Assembly (NCBI GenBank): GCA_016179865.1
Contig: JACPCJ010000065.1
Span: forward strand, 1 to 46,517
Length of the DNA: 46,517 nucleotides
Origin: Actinomycetota bacterium
Lineage (GTDB): Bacteria; Actinomycetota; Acidimicrobiia; IMCC26256; JACPCJ01
Reading direction: 5' to 3'
Part shown: positions 16,434-25,215 of the stretch, one piece after another
Position numbering within the stretch: position 1 is the first letter of the stretch
How the letters are laid out: every line of letters begins with the position of its first letter
Notes under the pieces: model-generated
The model's input: the letters and a program-made list of their open reading frames with translations, nothing else
Told to the model about the DNA's origin: nothing
Databases searched by the model: none
Position numbers and translations under genes: made by a program

Positions 16434-17873
16434 GGCGTAAGTGAGGCCGAGGCGAGGTTCTCGGCGTACCCCGGCCAGGGTCCTGACACCGCCGGGCTCT
16501 ATGACGGCCAGGTCTATGACCCACGCTTTGACGGCGACCCGCGGTTCGATGGGCAGCTCGACCTCCCAGAGTGGGAGCGGCGCGCCTACGAGTCGGCATT
16601 CGACCCGCTCGGCGCGGTGGATGTGGATGGCGGTGGCGTGGCCGCGCTTATGGAGCGAGCCATCGGCGAGCAGATCGCCGAGCAGCGCATGATCCGCGAG
16701 GCGCTCGCCGAATTCGACCGCCGCGTCGAGGTGCTCGAGCGCGCCGTGAGCGACCGCGTGACCGGGCTCGAGCGCGCCCACTCGGAACACGTCGGCGAAC
16801 TCGAGCGCAGCATGAGCGAACGGCTCGTGGCCTTCGAGACCGTGCTGAAGCGGGTGGCCGACCGCGTCGGAAGCGCCGAGGAGCGCCTGGCCACGGGCCT
16901 CGAGCACATCGACAAGATTGTGCGGGCCCAGATCGACGCCATGCGGCCGGCGGTCGAGGCAGCGGTGGAACGCGTGGCGGACTCTGTCGAGGCGGCCGAA
17001 CAGGCCGGAGCGGCGCGGCTGTCCGAGGTCGCCGGCGCCATGAGTTCCACGATCGTCCAGATGGCCGAGTCGGTGAATGCGGCGGTGGGGCGGCTGTCGG
17101 AGTCGGTGGAGACGATCGACCGGGCGGGTGCGGTTCGCGTCGCCGCCTTGGCCGAGACGGTGGACGACGCTGTCGAGCGCCTGTCGGAGTCGGTCGAGGC
17201 CATGGACGCTTCATCGTCGGCGCGCCTCGCCCGCCTCGCGGCGTCGTTCGATGCAGCCCTTCAGCGGGTCAGCGAGTCACTGGACGGGGTCGACGCCACG
17301 AGCGCGTCGCGCCTCACCCAGATCGCCGAATCCTTCGACGTCGCCGTGGCGCGCGTCACGAGTTCACTCGACACGGCCGACGCGCTGGGCGCGGCTCGGC
17401 TCGACCAGATGCGCGACGCGTTCCAGCTTGCTGTTGAGCGCATCTTCGATGCCGTCACCTCAGCAGAGGCCGCCGGCGGGGCCCGGCTGGATCAGATCCG
17501 AGAAGCGTTGGAGATGTCGGTGGGGCGCGTGATCGAGACGGTCGCGTCCGGCGACCAACTTGTTCAGGCCCACCTCGGGGCCCTGAAGCCGAGCGTCGAG
17601 TCCGCGGTCATGGCGAGCGTGGGGCTCGAATTCGACCGGGCGCTTGACGAATTCCGGGCCGCCCTCGACGAGACGGAGCGCAAGCTCCGGCGCGACGTCA
17701 ATCGGCTCGCCCACGCCGTCCAGCGGGGGGTGGATCCCTCCGATCCGTTCCCCGGATTCGAGGCCGTTGAGGCGCTCGAAGTGTCCGACCAGCCCGTCGC
17801 CGTGTCTCGGCCGATCATCCACGCCCAGCCGGCATCACCCAAGCGGCGCCCGCGACCCCTCCGCGCCCGCTAG
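16428..17873 (+). CDS. Long repetitive coiled-coil protein of unknown function
   Basis: No family recognised. From the ATG at 16428 it has 481 residues. After an acidic N-terminal 70, a helical region starts near residue 80 (MERAIGEQIAEQRMIREAL). From about residue 161 there are eight units of one repeat. Most are exactly 29 residues, with R at position 8 and V/F at position 16; the second unit is 40, that is 29 plus 11. Steps of 11 and 29 (11+11+7) suggest a hendecad/heptad coiled coil. No membrane segment. It ends in a basic Pro/Arg tail (PKRRPRPLRAR). A filament-like or scaffold role is possible but not shown. A start at 16413 is equally supported by its ribosome site. Confidence 0.75.
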   Translation: MEGVSEAEARFSAYPGQGPDTAGLYDGQVYDPRFDGDPRFDGQLDLPEWERRAYESAFDPLGAVDVDGGGVAALMERAIGEQIAEQRMIREALAEFDRRVEVLERAVSDRVTGLERAHSEHVGELERSMSERLVAFETVLKRVADRVGSAEERLATGLEHIDKIVRAQIDAMRPAVEAAVERVADSVEAAEQAGAARLSEVAGAMSSTIVQMAESVNAAVGRLSESVETIDRAGAVRVAALAETVDDAVERLSESVEAMDASSSARLARLAASFDAALQRVSESLDGVDATSASRLTQIAESFDVAVARVTSSLDTADALGAARLDQMRDAFQLAVERIFDAVTSAEAAGGARLDQIREALEMSVGRVIETVASGDQLVQAHLGALKPSVESAVMASVGLEFDRALDEFRAALDETERKLRRDVNRLAHAVQRGVDPSDPFPGFEAVEALEVSDQPVAVSRPIIHAQPASPKRRPRPLRAR

Positions 17874-17934
17874 TTCTTGAGCGCCGTCCGAGCGCACCAA
17901 CCCCTGAGCTGCTGCTACCCGCGGTAACTGCGCG

Positions 17935-18186
17935 TCACGACCGGTTCCCGCGGGTAACCCCGAGAAGCGGCTCGATACGGGTGAGGATCTTGGTGCGCAC
18001 CGGCTCCACCCGCGACTGGACCTCGGTCACGGTCGAACCGACCCTCAGGCGTGTGTCCTTGATCTGCGCTTCCAGACGGGCTCGCGCTTCGCGCCGCGCA
18101 ACCTGGGCGCGCTGAACGGCCAACACGCCTACGCCGACGGCCACGTAGGCCGCATCCTGTGCCAGCTTTCGCACGTCGGTCGCCAT
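17935..18186 (-). CDS. Small conserved actinobacterial-type protein, 83 residues
   Basis: Unknown function. It begins MATDVRKLAQDAAYVAVGVG and continues with a hydrophobic stretch (YVAVGVGVLAVQ, about residues 14-25), then a long basic amphipathic helix (VARREARARLEAQIKDT). It is rich in Arg, Val and Ala, and may be a small membrane-associated or heparin-binding-like helix protein; that is only an impression. A strong AGGAGG lies seven bases before the ATG at 18186. It is divergent from the giant glycosyltransferase gene across an AT-rich promoter region. Confidence 0.7.
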   Translation of the reverse strand: MATDVRKLAQDAAYVAVGVGVLAVQRAQVARREARARLEAQIKDTRLRVGSTVTEVQSRVEPVRTKILTRIEPLLGVTRGNRS

Positions 18187-18254
18187 CAGGTTCCTCCTGT
18201 TGCTGCCAATCGTTGCTGCCGATCACGGCTGCTCGATGCTGCGGTAGCGTTTGC

Positions 18255-18278
18255 TATCTAGAATACGCATATTCGATA
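18255..18278. promoter_or_regulatory. AT-rich inverted repeat, operator-like
   Basis: TATC-TA-GAATA-CGCA-TATTC-GATA: the arms GAATA/TATTC and TATC/GATA are mirrored, with two extra bases on the left. It is one of the few AT-rich spots in the window and lies between divergent starts at 18186 and 18396. Its form suits a dimeric regulator site or overlapping promoters. Confidence 0.4.
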
Positions 18279-18380
18279 ACAGTTGCAAGCACCTGACGTG
18301 CGTGCCGTGACGTGCTTCACACGAGTGCACATCTCTGGCAAGGCCCGGCGCCCGTAACCGTTCTCAGTGTCTCGCTCGGA

Positions 18381-18386
18381 TACCTT
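18381..18386 (+). promoter_or_regulatory. -10 box of the giant glycosyltransferase gene (leaderless)
   Basis: TACCTT lies nine bases before the ATG at 18396 and supports that start over an earlier in-frame ATG at 18312. Confidence 0.45.
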
Positions 18387-18395
18387 TGCGCGCTC

Positions 18396-21300
18396 ATGGA
18401 TCCGTTCGACGAAGCGCCGGAGGAAGAGTTCTTTGGCGATTCCGATGAGCCTCCCGGAGACGTCCCGTCCGTGGTGGCCGTTCTCATCACCTCGGGACCC
18501 GATGACGACTTCGAGGGCGTCCTCGCGAGCCTCGGCGCGCAGGACTATCCGGCCCTCACCGTCCTGATCGTCGACGCCGGGGCTCCCGACGACCCGACGG
18601 CCCGCGTGGGTCGGGTGCTGCCCGACGCCTACATCCGGCGCCTCTCCCGCCAGACGACCTTCGGTGCCGCCGCCAACGAGGCCCTTGCCGCCGTCGAGGG
18701 GGCGAACTACCTGCTGTTCCTGTCCGACGATGTCGTGCTCGATGCCGACGCCGTGGGAATCATGGTCGAGGAGGCCGTGCGGTCGAACGCCGGCGTCGTC
18801 GGCCCCAAGGTGGTCGACGCCGAGCGGCGAGACCTGCTCCTGGCCGTGGGCCTCACGGCCGACAAGCTCGGTGTGGCGGCCGGGCGGGTCGACCCCGGCG
18901 AGATGGACCACGAGCAGCACGACGGCGTGCGAGACGTTCTCGCGGTTCCCGCCGAGGCGATGCTCGTGCGAGCCGATCTGTGGGCGGAACTGGGTGGCTT
19001 TGAGCCTGCGTTCGGGGACGAGGTCGCGGAGGTCGACCTGTGCTGGCGGGCCCGGGTCGCGGGCGGGCGGGTCTTGGTGGTGCCCGACGCCGTCGTGGCC
19101 CGCCCGCGAGCGGCGCTCCACGAGCGGTTCGGCCCCGATCCCGACTCCGCCCGGGCGCTCGAGCCCGCGCATCGGCTTCAGATGCTCCTGCGCAACTACT
19201 CGGGCTTTTCTCTTGTCCGGGTGCTCCCCCAAGCCCTGGCGATGACGATTGTCCAAGCGCTCGGCCTCCTGGCCTTTGGTCGACCGCGGCGCGCGTTTTC
19301 GGTTCTCCGCGCCTGGCCACGAACGCTGCGCCGCCTAGGCGAGACGTTGCGGGCCCGACGGGCGGTCCAGGGCACGCGGGCGATCGACGACTCAGAGGTG
19401 CGTTCGCTCCAGATGCGCGGGTTCACATACGTGCGGGTGTTCCTCGGCGGGCAGCTTCACCTCGGCATGCGGATGGAGAGCTTCAGCGGCGCCAGCCGAG
19501 ACCTCGCACAAAGCGTGACGGGTGGAATCCGTCGCCCGAGCCTGACCTTCGGGGCGGCGCTGTCGATCGTGGCGCTGGTCGGCGCCCGAAACCTGATCAC
19601 GAGCCACGTCCCCTCGGTGGGCTCCTTCCTCCCGTGGCCATCCCCAGGTGAGGCCTTCCGCGAGTTCGGCTCGGCGTGGCGCTTCGTCGGGGTGGGGTCT
19701 GGTGGCCCGGCGCCCCCCGCCCTCGCGCTCATGGGCTTCCTCAGCGCCGCGCTCACGGGGTCGGCTGCGTTGGCCCGGACCGTCGTGATCGTCACCGCGA
19801 TCCCCCTCGGGGCCTACGGCGCCTTCCGGCTGATGCTCCCACTCGCGAGATCGGTGGGGCCGCCGCTGGCGGCGGCGACGGCCTACGCCGTGGTGCCGGT
19901 GCCGCGCAACGCCATCGCCGAGGGGCGGTTGGGGCCGCTCGTGTTCTACGCCGCGGCTCCCTTCATGCTCGACCGACTCCTGACGGCGGCGGGCATCGAC
20001 CCCTTCGCCCACCTGCCGGACGGGCGACCCGTGCGTGACCCGCGCCGGGCTCTCCTGGCGCTCGCGTTGTTGACATCCCTGACGGCCGCCGTGTTCCCGG
20101 CCGCGGTCGTGTTTCTCCTCCTCGTCGCCCTGGCCCTCTTGGCCGCCGTGCCCCTCGCGGGCGCCCGGGCCGCGGGCGCCCGAGGCGTGATCGTGGCGCT
20201 CACGGCGGCGGGGCTGGCCGTCGCTCTGCTGTTCCCGTGGTCGGTGGGTCTCCTCCTTCCCGTTCCAGACTTGGGGGCCCTTGGATTCGCGTTTCGAGAG
20301 GCGCCGAGGCTTGGGGACCTCCTCGTCTTCGACACCGGGCCGGCGTGGCTCGGGATCCCCTGGCTGCTCCTGGCGCTGGCGGCGCATCCCCTCCTCGTGG
20401 CGTCTGGTCCGCGCCTGCGCTGGGTGGCGCGCGGCTGGGTGCTGGCGATGATGGGGTGGGCGGCGGCGTGGGTCCCGGGCCGCGTGGGTCTCGACATCGG
20501 GGTTCCTCCCGTCGAGGGAGCACTCGTCCTCAGCGCGCTCGGTGTTGCCATGGCGGTCGGCCTCGGATCCGGCGTCCTGGGCGAGGAATTGCGGCGGACG
20601 GGGTTGAGTTGGCGCCAGGGCCTGTCCGTGGTGGCCGCCGCCGGCCTCGTCGTGTCGAGCGCCCCGTTCTGGGTTGACAGCCTGCACGGCCGCTGGAAGC
20701 TGCCGGGGCGGGACTGGGCCACCGACCTTCAGTGGATGACGTCCGAGGCCGCTGACGGCGGCTTCCGGGTGCTCTGGGCCGGCGATCCCCAGATCTTGCC
20801 CCTCGATCCTCGACCCCTCGCCGATGGCACGGGCTTTGGGATTACCCGTGACGGGCCCGGTGACGGTATGGACTTGTGGCCCCCGCCGGCTGAGGGAGCG
20901 GCGGGACACGTTCGCTCCGCGCTGGAAGCCGTGATCGACGGACGCACGGAGCGCCTCGGTCACATGGTGGGCCCGCTCGCGGTGCGCTTCATCGCCGTGC
21001 CGCTGGCCGTTGGCCCCGGACGCTTCCATGCGCGAGAGGCGCGGCCGGGGGAGGAGCCACTCGTGGCACCCCTCCTCGCCGGCCTGTCACGCCAGCTCGA
21101 CCTGGCCGAGCTCAACGTCGACCCGGGTCTCGTGCTGTTCGAGAACCAGGCCTGGGTGCCGGCCGGGGCCCTCGTCTCCGGGGAGTCCGCCGCCACACTG
21201 AGAGAAGGAGACCGGGGCGCCACGCTTCGTACCGACCTCGACGTGCTGCGCCCGGTCGGCGGCTACCCGCGGGCTCCGGCGGTCGAAGTGCCGGGCGACA

Positions 21301-21632
21301 AGAAGGACTTCGTCGACGGCACGTTGCTGTTGGGCGAGGCGTACGACGAGGACTGGCGCGCCACTGCCGGGGGGGCGCTGCGCCCCCACTTCCGGGCGTT
21401 GGGGCTCACCAACGGGTTCATGGCCGACGACGTCGACGACGTCCGGATTACCCACCGGGGCCAGATGCTCAGGTACGGAGCGCTCGGCGTGGAAACGGTC
21501 GTGTGGGCTTTGATCATCTCGGCGTGGATCCGGCGTCGCCGCATCGAGCGCCGGGAACTCCTCGCGTGGCGCGTGGCGCTGCGCGACGTTCGCCCGGGCG
21601 CGCCACGGATTCTCGAGGAGGTCCCGGTATGA
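18396..21632 (+). CDS. Giant membrane glycosyltransferase (GT2 domain + polytopic membrane region)
   Basis: 1078 residues. An acidic N-terminus leads into a GT-A domain (VVAVLITSGPDDDFEGVLAS, then YLLFLSDDVVLDADAVGIM with the DxD-like metal site, and EVDLCWRARVAGG). A polytopic membrane part starts with two or three hydrophobic stretches (LVRVLPQALAMTIVQALGLL and onward) and runs through ten or so segments between about residues 380 and 770. An extracytoplasmic domain follows, and a last helix near the C-terminus (ALGVETVVWALIISAWI). This architecture plus a DUF5719 gene directly downstream is a conserved actinobacterial pair, probably for polyprenyl-linked surface glycan. The ATG at 18396 is chosen for its -10 box. 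Substrate unknown. Its stop overlaps the next ATG. Confidence 0.87.
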   Translation: MDPFDEAPEEEFFGDSDEPPGDVPSVVAVLITSGPDDDFEGVLASLGAQDYPALTVLIVDAGAPDDPTARVGRVLPDAYIRRLSRQTTFGAAANEALAAVEGANYLLFLSDDVVLDADAVGIMVEEAVRSNAGVVGPKVVDAERRDLLLAVGLTADKLGVAAGRVDPGEMDHEQHDGVRDVLAVPAEAMLVRADLWAELGGFEPAFGDEVAEVDLCWRARVAGGRVLVVPDAVVARPRAALHERFGPDPDSARALEPAHRLQMLLRNYSGFSLVRVLPQALAMTIVQALGLLAFGRPRRAFSVLRAWPRTLRRLGETLRARRAVQGTRAIDDSEVRSLQMRGFTYVRVFLGGQLHLGMRMESFSGASRDLAQSVTGGIRRPSLTFGAALSIVALVGARNLITSHVPSVGSFLPWPSPGEAFREFGSAWRFVGVGSGGPAPPALALMGFLSAALTGSAALARTVVIVTAIPLGAYGAFRLMLPLARSVGPPLAAATAYAVVPVPRNAIAEGRLGPLVFYAAAPFMLDRLLTAAGIDPFAHLPDGRPVRDPRRALLALALLTSLTAAVFPAAVVFLLLVALALLAAVPLAGARAAGARGVIVALTAAGLAVALLFPWSVGLLLPVPDLGALGFAFREAPRLGDLLVFDTGPAWLGIPWLLLALAAHPLLVASGPRLRWVARGWVLAMMGWAAAWVPGRVGLDIGVPPVEGALVLSALGVAMAVGLGSGVLGEELRRTGLSWRQGLSVVAAAGLVVSSAPFWVDSLHGRWKLPGRDWATDLQWMTSEAADGGFRVLWAGDPQILPLDPRPLADGTGFGITRDGPGDGMDLWPPPAEGAAGHVRSALEAVIDGRTERLGHMVGPLAVRFIAVPLAVGPGRFHAREARPGEEPLVAPLLAGLSRQLDLAELNVDPGLVLFENQAWVPAGALVSGESAATLREGDRGATLRTDLDVLRPVGGYPRAPAVEVPGDKKDFVDGTLLLGEAYDEDWRATAGGALRPHFRALGLTNGFMADDVDDVRITHRGQMLRYGALGVETVVWALIISAWIRRRRIERRELLAWRVALRDVRPGAPRILEEVPV

Positions 21633-23101
21633 CCTCCGGATCACGAGTGGCTGGCCCCGAGAGCGCGGGGCTGCGGCGAGGCTTCGCCTTTCTCGTGCTG
21701 GCGGGGACGCTGGTCACGGGCCTCGTGACCGACGAGGGGCTCGGTCGTCCGGTGCGGCGGGGTTCGTGGATCCCGCTGCCCGCGCCCGAGGCCCCGCAGC
21801 AGTCGCTCGTCACTGAGCCCGACACGCTGTCGGCCTCCTGGTACTGCGCCGAAGGAACGTCGAACGACGGTGGTCGGGCCGATGAAACCGTGGTGATCGC
21901 CAACGCCGGCGAGCAGCCGCTGGAGGCCGTCGTCACCGTGCTGCTGGGGGATGCGCCCCCCGCCCGGCGCGCCCTCGAAGTCGCGCCGCGTTCGCGGGCC
22001 GAGCTCCGCATCGCTGACCTCGCAAAGGTCGAGGAACCCGGGGTGGTCGTCGAGGTGTTCGGCGGCTCGGCCGCCGTCGAACACGTCGTGCGGGCGGCGG
22101 GCGATCTGGCGGCGGCGCCCTGCGCCCGCCGGCCGACGACACAGTGGCTCTTTGCCGGCGGCGCCACGCTGAAGGACGTCAGCGACACGCTGGCGCTCTT
22201 CAACCCGTTCGACGACGACGCCGTCGTCGACATGACCTTCTTTACCGAGGACGGAGTTGTCCAGCCCGAGGCGCTCCAGGCCTTCGTCGTCCCCGGCCGC
22301 TCACGGGTTTCCGTGCCGGTGCAGGATCACGTACTCCGAAAGGAGATCGCCGCCGCCGAACTTCGGACGCGCACCGGGCGGATCGTGGCCGAGCGGTCGA
22401 TTCAATGGGATGGCACGACCGGCCGCCGGGGACTCGGTTTGTACCTCGGGGCCAACGAGACGGCGGAAAGCTGGACGTTTCCCGAGGGCCACGTCGACCA
22501 CCGGGTCTTTGAAGACGTCTGGGTCTTCAACCCCGGCAGGTCGGCGACCGAGGTCGAGATCCAGCCCGACCTGGAGGGCGACGCCATTCAGGAGCCCACC
22601 GTGGCGTCCGTGCCCGCCCGTTCAGCGATCTCGGTGCGCATGAACGACTCCATTGCCGCAGGGACGGCGCACGCGTTGAGGGTGACGGCCACCGGCGAGG
22701 AGGACGTCGTCGTGGCTCAAGAGCTGCTGTCGGCTACCGGTGCTCCGCGGGAGGGCTACGCGCTTGTGCCGGGCATCACGAGCCCGGCGCGCGCATGGGT
22801 CTTCCCCGCCGGGAGCGCCGACGATGTGTTCGACGAGTGGATCATCGTCACCAATTCGGGGACCGACACGACCCGGGTCACCATCTCGGTCCTCGCCGGG
22901 GGTCTCCTCCTCGTGCCCGAGGGTCTCGGTGATCTCGAAGTCAAGCCCTTCGAACGACGGGCCGTCCGGCTCGGCGATTCCTTGAAGCGCACCGACCTAC
23001 CGGTGCTGGTCGAAGCCGATGCGCCCATCGAGGCCGAGCGGGCGCTGTTCGAGGGCGCGGGCGTGTCCTACAGCCCGGGGGCGCCGTTCCCCGAGCCCTG
23101 A
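21629..23101 (+). CDS. Exported DUF5719-like protein
   Basis: 490 residues. An N-terminal hydrophobic segment (FAFLVLAGTLVTGLVTDEG, about residues 17-35) is a signal anchor. Then come repeated beta-rich units with motifs such as WYCAEGTSNDGGRADETVVI, WLFAGG, TLALFNPFDDDAVVDMTFF and DEWIIVTNSGTDTTRVTI. ANAGE/NP/NSG turns recur about every 110 residues, suggesting a string of Ig-like domains outside the membrane. DUF5719 is assigned from this pattern and from its place after the giant glycosyltransferase (four-base ATGA overlap), an order I recall from Streptomyces. Function unknown; it is likely a partner of the glycosyltransferase. Confidence 0.78.
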   Translation: MTSGSRVAGPESAGLRRGFAFLVLAGTLVTGLVTDEGLGRPVRRGSWIPLPAPEAPQQSLVTEPDTLSASWYCAEGTSNDGGRADETVVIANAGEQPLEAVVTVLLGDAPPARRALEVAPRSRAELRIADLAKVEEPGVVVEVFGGSAAVEHVVRAAGDLAAAPCARRPTTQWLFAGGATLKDVSDTLALFNPFDDDAVVDMTFFTEDGVVQPEALQAFVVPGRSRVSVPVQDHVLRKEIAAAELRTRTGRIVAERSIQWDGTTGRRGLGLYLGANETAESWTFPEGHVDHRVFEDVWVFNPGRSATEVEIQPDLEGDAIQEPTVASVPARSAISVRMNDSIAAGTAHALRVTATGEEDVVVAQELLSATGAPREGYALVPGITSPARAWVFPAGSADDVFDEWIIVTNSGTDTTRVTISVLAGGLLLVPEGLGDLEVKPFERRAVRLGDSLKRTDLPVLVEADAPIEAERALFEGAGVSYSPGAPFPEP

Positions 23102-23117
23102 TCGGGGTTGTCTCCCG

Positions 23118-23167
23118 AGCTTTCGGCCGTTTCCCTCCTGCGAGGCGCGAAGGAACGGCCGAAAGCT
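23118..23167. terminator. Strong hairpin between convergent DUF5719 and MFS genes
   Basis: AGCTTTCGGCCGTT (23118-23131) and AACGGCCGAAAGCT (23154-23167) form a perfect 14-bp stem with a 22-base loop. The right arm reaches into the MFS stop codon. Likely bidirectional terminator. Confidence 0.7.
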
Positions 23168-24620
23168 ACGAAACGACCGCCTCGTCGCGGGCCTGCTGCT
23201 CCTGGATCGCCCGAAGGACGGCCTCGAAGATCTTGGCCGCGTCCTCATCGAGGTGGTACCGCGCCCGGTAGAGCGTGTAGGCCCCGAAGAAGGCCGGGGG
23301 CGAGACGGCGATGAGGGCGACCCGGAGGTTCCACACGTCGGCCAGCGCCCCGACCAGGATCGGCGCCGCGGCGGCGCCGAACACGACGGCGGCGAGATTG
23401 AAGGCGCCGAACCCGGCGCCGCGGAGGTTGGCCGGGACGACGTCGCTCAGCCCGGCCCGCAGCGCAGGGATGGCCATGGTGAAGATGAAGAGGCCGAGGA
23501 GGGCCAAGCCATATGCAGCGCCGAAGGGAATGGGGGAGTACGACGCCACGATGAGGAGGCTCCCGCCGCCGATGCAGTAGGCGGGGATGACGACGCGTGC
23601 TCCCTGGATGCGACCGGCGTAGCGGTCGGCGAGGCGACCCCCGAGCAGGATGCCCGGGATGCCGGCCACGAGCACGAGCGACATCACGGCGCTGGTCGCC
23701 TGGCTCTGGGTCAGGCCGTGGAACCGCTCGAAGAAGACGGGTACCCACGCCGCCACGGCGTGGAAGGTGAACATCAGGGCGCCGATGCCGACCAGAGACA
23801 GGCGCAGGGTTGGGATGGCGAGGATCGTCCGGAGGTCTGGGGCCAGCCCGGAGATCAAGTCGGCGACGAACCGACGGAACCCGTCTTGGAAGAGCGGGAC
23901 CCGCGGGTCCTCTTCGGTCTCGTCACCGTCGAGGCCCAGGTGCAACCGTTCGCCGAGCCCGCGGCGCGGCTCGCGGAGTTTGTAGACGACGAGCGCGATC
24001 ACAACGCCGGGCGTGCCGACCAGGACGAAGGCCCACCGCCAGCCAAGGGTCGAACCCACGGCACCTCCGAGCCCGATCCCCAGCCCGATCCCGGCGATCT
24101 CGAGCACCTGCCGCACGGAGAAGGCCCGGCCCCGCTGATGCATCGGGTAGTAGTCGGCAATGAGGCTCCCCGCCGACGGCTCGGTGATCGCCTGGCCGAA
24201 GCCGAGCAGTGCCCGGAGCGACAGGAGCTGCGCGAAGTTCTGGGCCCCGGCGGTGAGGGCCGTGATGGCGCTCCAGCCCACGACCGTGTGGCCGATGGCG
24301 CGCGTCCGGTGCCAGCGATCGGCGAGGTAGCCGGCTGGCACCGTGATCAGCCCGTTCACGAGGATGAAGGCCGACATCAGGAGGCCGACCTGAGCGTCGT
24401 TGATGCGGAACTCCTCTTGGAGCTGCGGAACCACACCGCGGACGATGTTCTGGTCGACCTGGTCGATCATGATCACCAGGCCCAGGACCCACATCGGCCA
24501 AGGACTCATCGACTTCGGCGACGCGCTCGGCGGATCAGGCGCAGGAGCAGGAGCGGAAGCGGGCTCAACCGGCGAGTTCACGTCCGCCTCGCCGGCGCGG
24601 AACTCGTGGGGCGGTTCCAT
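23166..24620 (-). CDS. Major facilitator superfamily transporter
   Basis: 484 residues with about 12 hydrophobic segments. The N-terminal 50 residues are Pro/Ala-rich. WVLGLVIMIDQVDQNIVRGV is helix 1. FILVNGLITVPAGYLADRWH and RTRAIGHTVVG give the loop 2-3 motif with the usual Asp and Arg, then LLGFGQAITEPSAGSLIADY. The closest subgroup I can suggest is the Spinster/sugar-phosphate type; the substrate is unknown. The start is set at the ATG at 24620, seven bases from a TATCGT box. A longer frame upstream would read backwards through leader copy B and is not credible. It is divergent from the thioredoxin-like gene. Confidence 0.87.
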   Translation of the reverse strand: MEPPHEFRAGEADVNSPVEPASAPAPAPDPPSASPKSMSPWPMWVLGLVIMIDQVDQNIVRGVVPQLQEEFRINDAQVGLLMSAFILVNGLITVPAGYLADRWHRTRAIGHTVVGWSAITALTAGAQNFAQLLSLRALLGFGQAITEPSAGSLIADYYPMHQRGRAFSVRQVLEIAGIGLGIGLGGAVGSTLGWRWAFVLVGTPGVVIALVVYKLREPRRGLGERLHLGLDGDETEEDPRVPLFQDGFRRFVADLISGLAPDLRTILAIPTLRLSLVGIGALMFTFHAVAAWVPVFFERFHGLTQSQATSAVMSLVLVAGIPGILLGGRLADRYAGRIQGARVVIPAYCIGGGSLLIVASYSPIPFGAAYGLALLGLFIFTMAIPALRAGLSDVVPANLRGAGFGAFNLAAVVFGAAAAPILVGALADVWNLRVALIAVSPPAFFGAYTLYRARYHLDEDAAKIFEAVLRAIQEQQARDEAVVS

Positions 24621-24627
24621 CGGCGGG

Positions 24628-24633
24628 ACGATA
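24628..24633 (-). promoter_or_regulatory. -10 box of the MFS gene (leaderless)
   Basis: TATCGT on the minus strand, seven bases before the ATG at 24620. Confidence 0.45.
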
Positions 24634-24672
24634 GACGGTTGGCCCGGCGTCCACGATCTGACGCCGCGCCGG

Positions 24673-24678
24673 TACTGT
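24673..24678 (+). promoter_or_regulatory. -10 box upstream of leader copy B
   Basis: TACTGT ends six bases before leader copy B begins at 24685, nearly the same arrangement as TAGCCT before copy A. Sequences outside the repeat are not similar. Confidence 0.45.
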
Positions 24679-24684
24679 GCCGAG

Positions 24685-24751
24685 CAGACGGATGCGGCGG
24701 GGGCAGGGGCCCCAGCCTGCGGAGGAGCCGGCGGAGCCGGCGGGAGAACCA
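24685..24751 (+). ncRNA. Shared structured leader, copy B (candidate cis-regulatory RNA)
   Basis: 67 nt, about 90 percent identical to 11719-11786. Hairpin 1 pairs GCGGGGGC (24697-24704) with GCCCCAGC (24709-24716), with one G-A mismatch where copy A has T-A. The outer pairs are kept although TC is swapped to CT, so a bulged T is retained. Hairpin 2 is GCCGGC (24727-24732) / GCCGGC (24736-24741) with a GGA loop. The ribosome site is GGGAGAA, and TTG follows at 24752. Confidence 0.6.
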
Positions 24752-25207
24752 TTGGAGTTGAGAATCGCCGTCGCCGTTGCCGTCGTGGTCTTGGCCGCGC
24801 TGGCGGCAGCGATCATCCAGCGGCGTCGGCCGGCTCCGCCGACCGGTGACGGAGGGCCCATCCCGCGACAGATTGACCGGGCCGATTTCGCGCGTCCGGA
24901 CGCGCCCTGGCTCGTGGTGCTGTTCTCATCGGAAGCGTGCGACTCGTGTGCGGGAGTGGCGGCCAAGCTGCCCCCCCTGGAGAGTGACGAGGTCGCCGTC
25001 CAGGATGTGGAGTGGTCGGCCGATCGGGCGCTCCATCGCCGCTATCAGATCGAGGCCGTGCCCCTCACGCTGGTCGCCGACGGGGCCGGCGAAGTGCGGG
25101 CGGCGTTCTACGGGGCCGTGACGGCGACCGACCTCTGGGCCGCGGTGGCCGAGGTGCGCACCCCGGGCTCGTCTCCGGAACCCGGGCTCGGCCGCACCGA
25201 TTTCTGA
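24752..25207 (+). CDS. Membrane-anchored thioredoxin-like protein
   Basis: 151 residues. An N-terminal membrane helix (IAVAVAVVVLAALAAAII, about residues 5-22) is followed by a thioredoxin fold facing outward: WLVVLFSSEACDSCAGVAAK contains the CxxC redox pair (CDSC), and IEAVPLTLVADGAGEV contains the cis-proline loop. It is likely a periplasm-side thiol oxidoreductase or cytochrome-maturation helper. The start is TTG at 24752, exactly at the end of the structured leader; a second TTG two codons on is possible. It shares this leader with the HWH-motif gene at 11787, which suggests co-regulation. Convergent with ftsH, with eight bases between. Confidence 0.82.
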   Translation: MELRIAVAVAVVVLAALAAAIIQRRRPAPPTGDGGPIPRQIDRADFARPDAPWLVVLFSSEACDSCAGVAAKLPPLESDEVAVQDVEWSADRALHRRYQIEAVPLTLVADGAGEVRAAFYGAVTATDLWAAVAEVRTPGSSPEPGLGRTDF

Positions 25208-25215
25208 GGCGTTCG

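Noticed and set aside
17880-17960. Direct repeat CCCGCGG(G)TAAC near 17918 and 17947 as a regulatory site
   Set aside because: Only two short copies, one inside a coding region, with no hairpin or promoter context.
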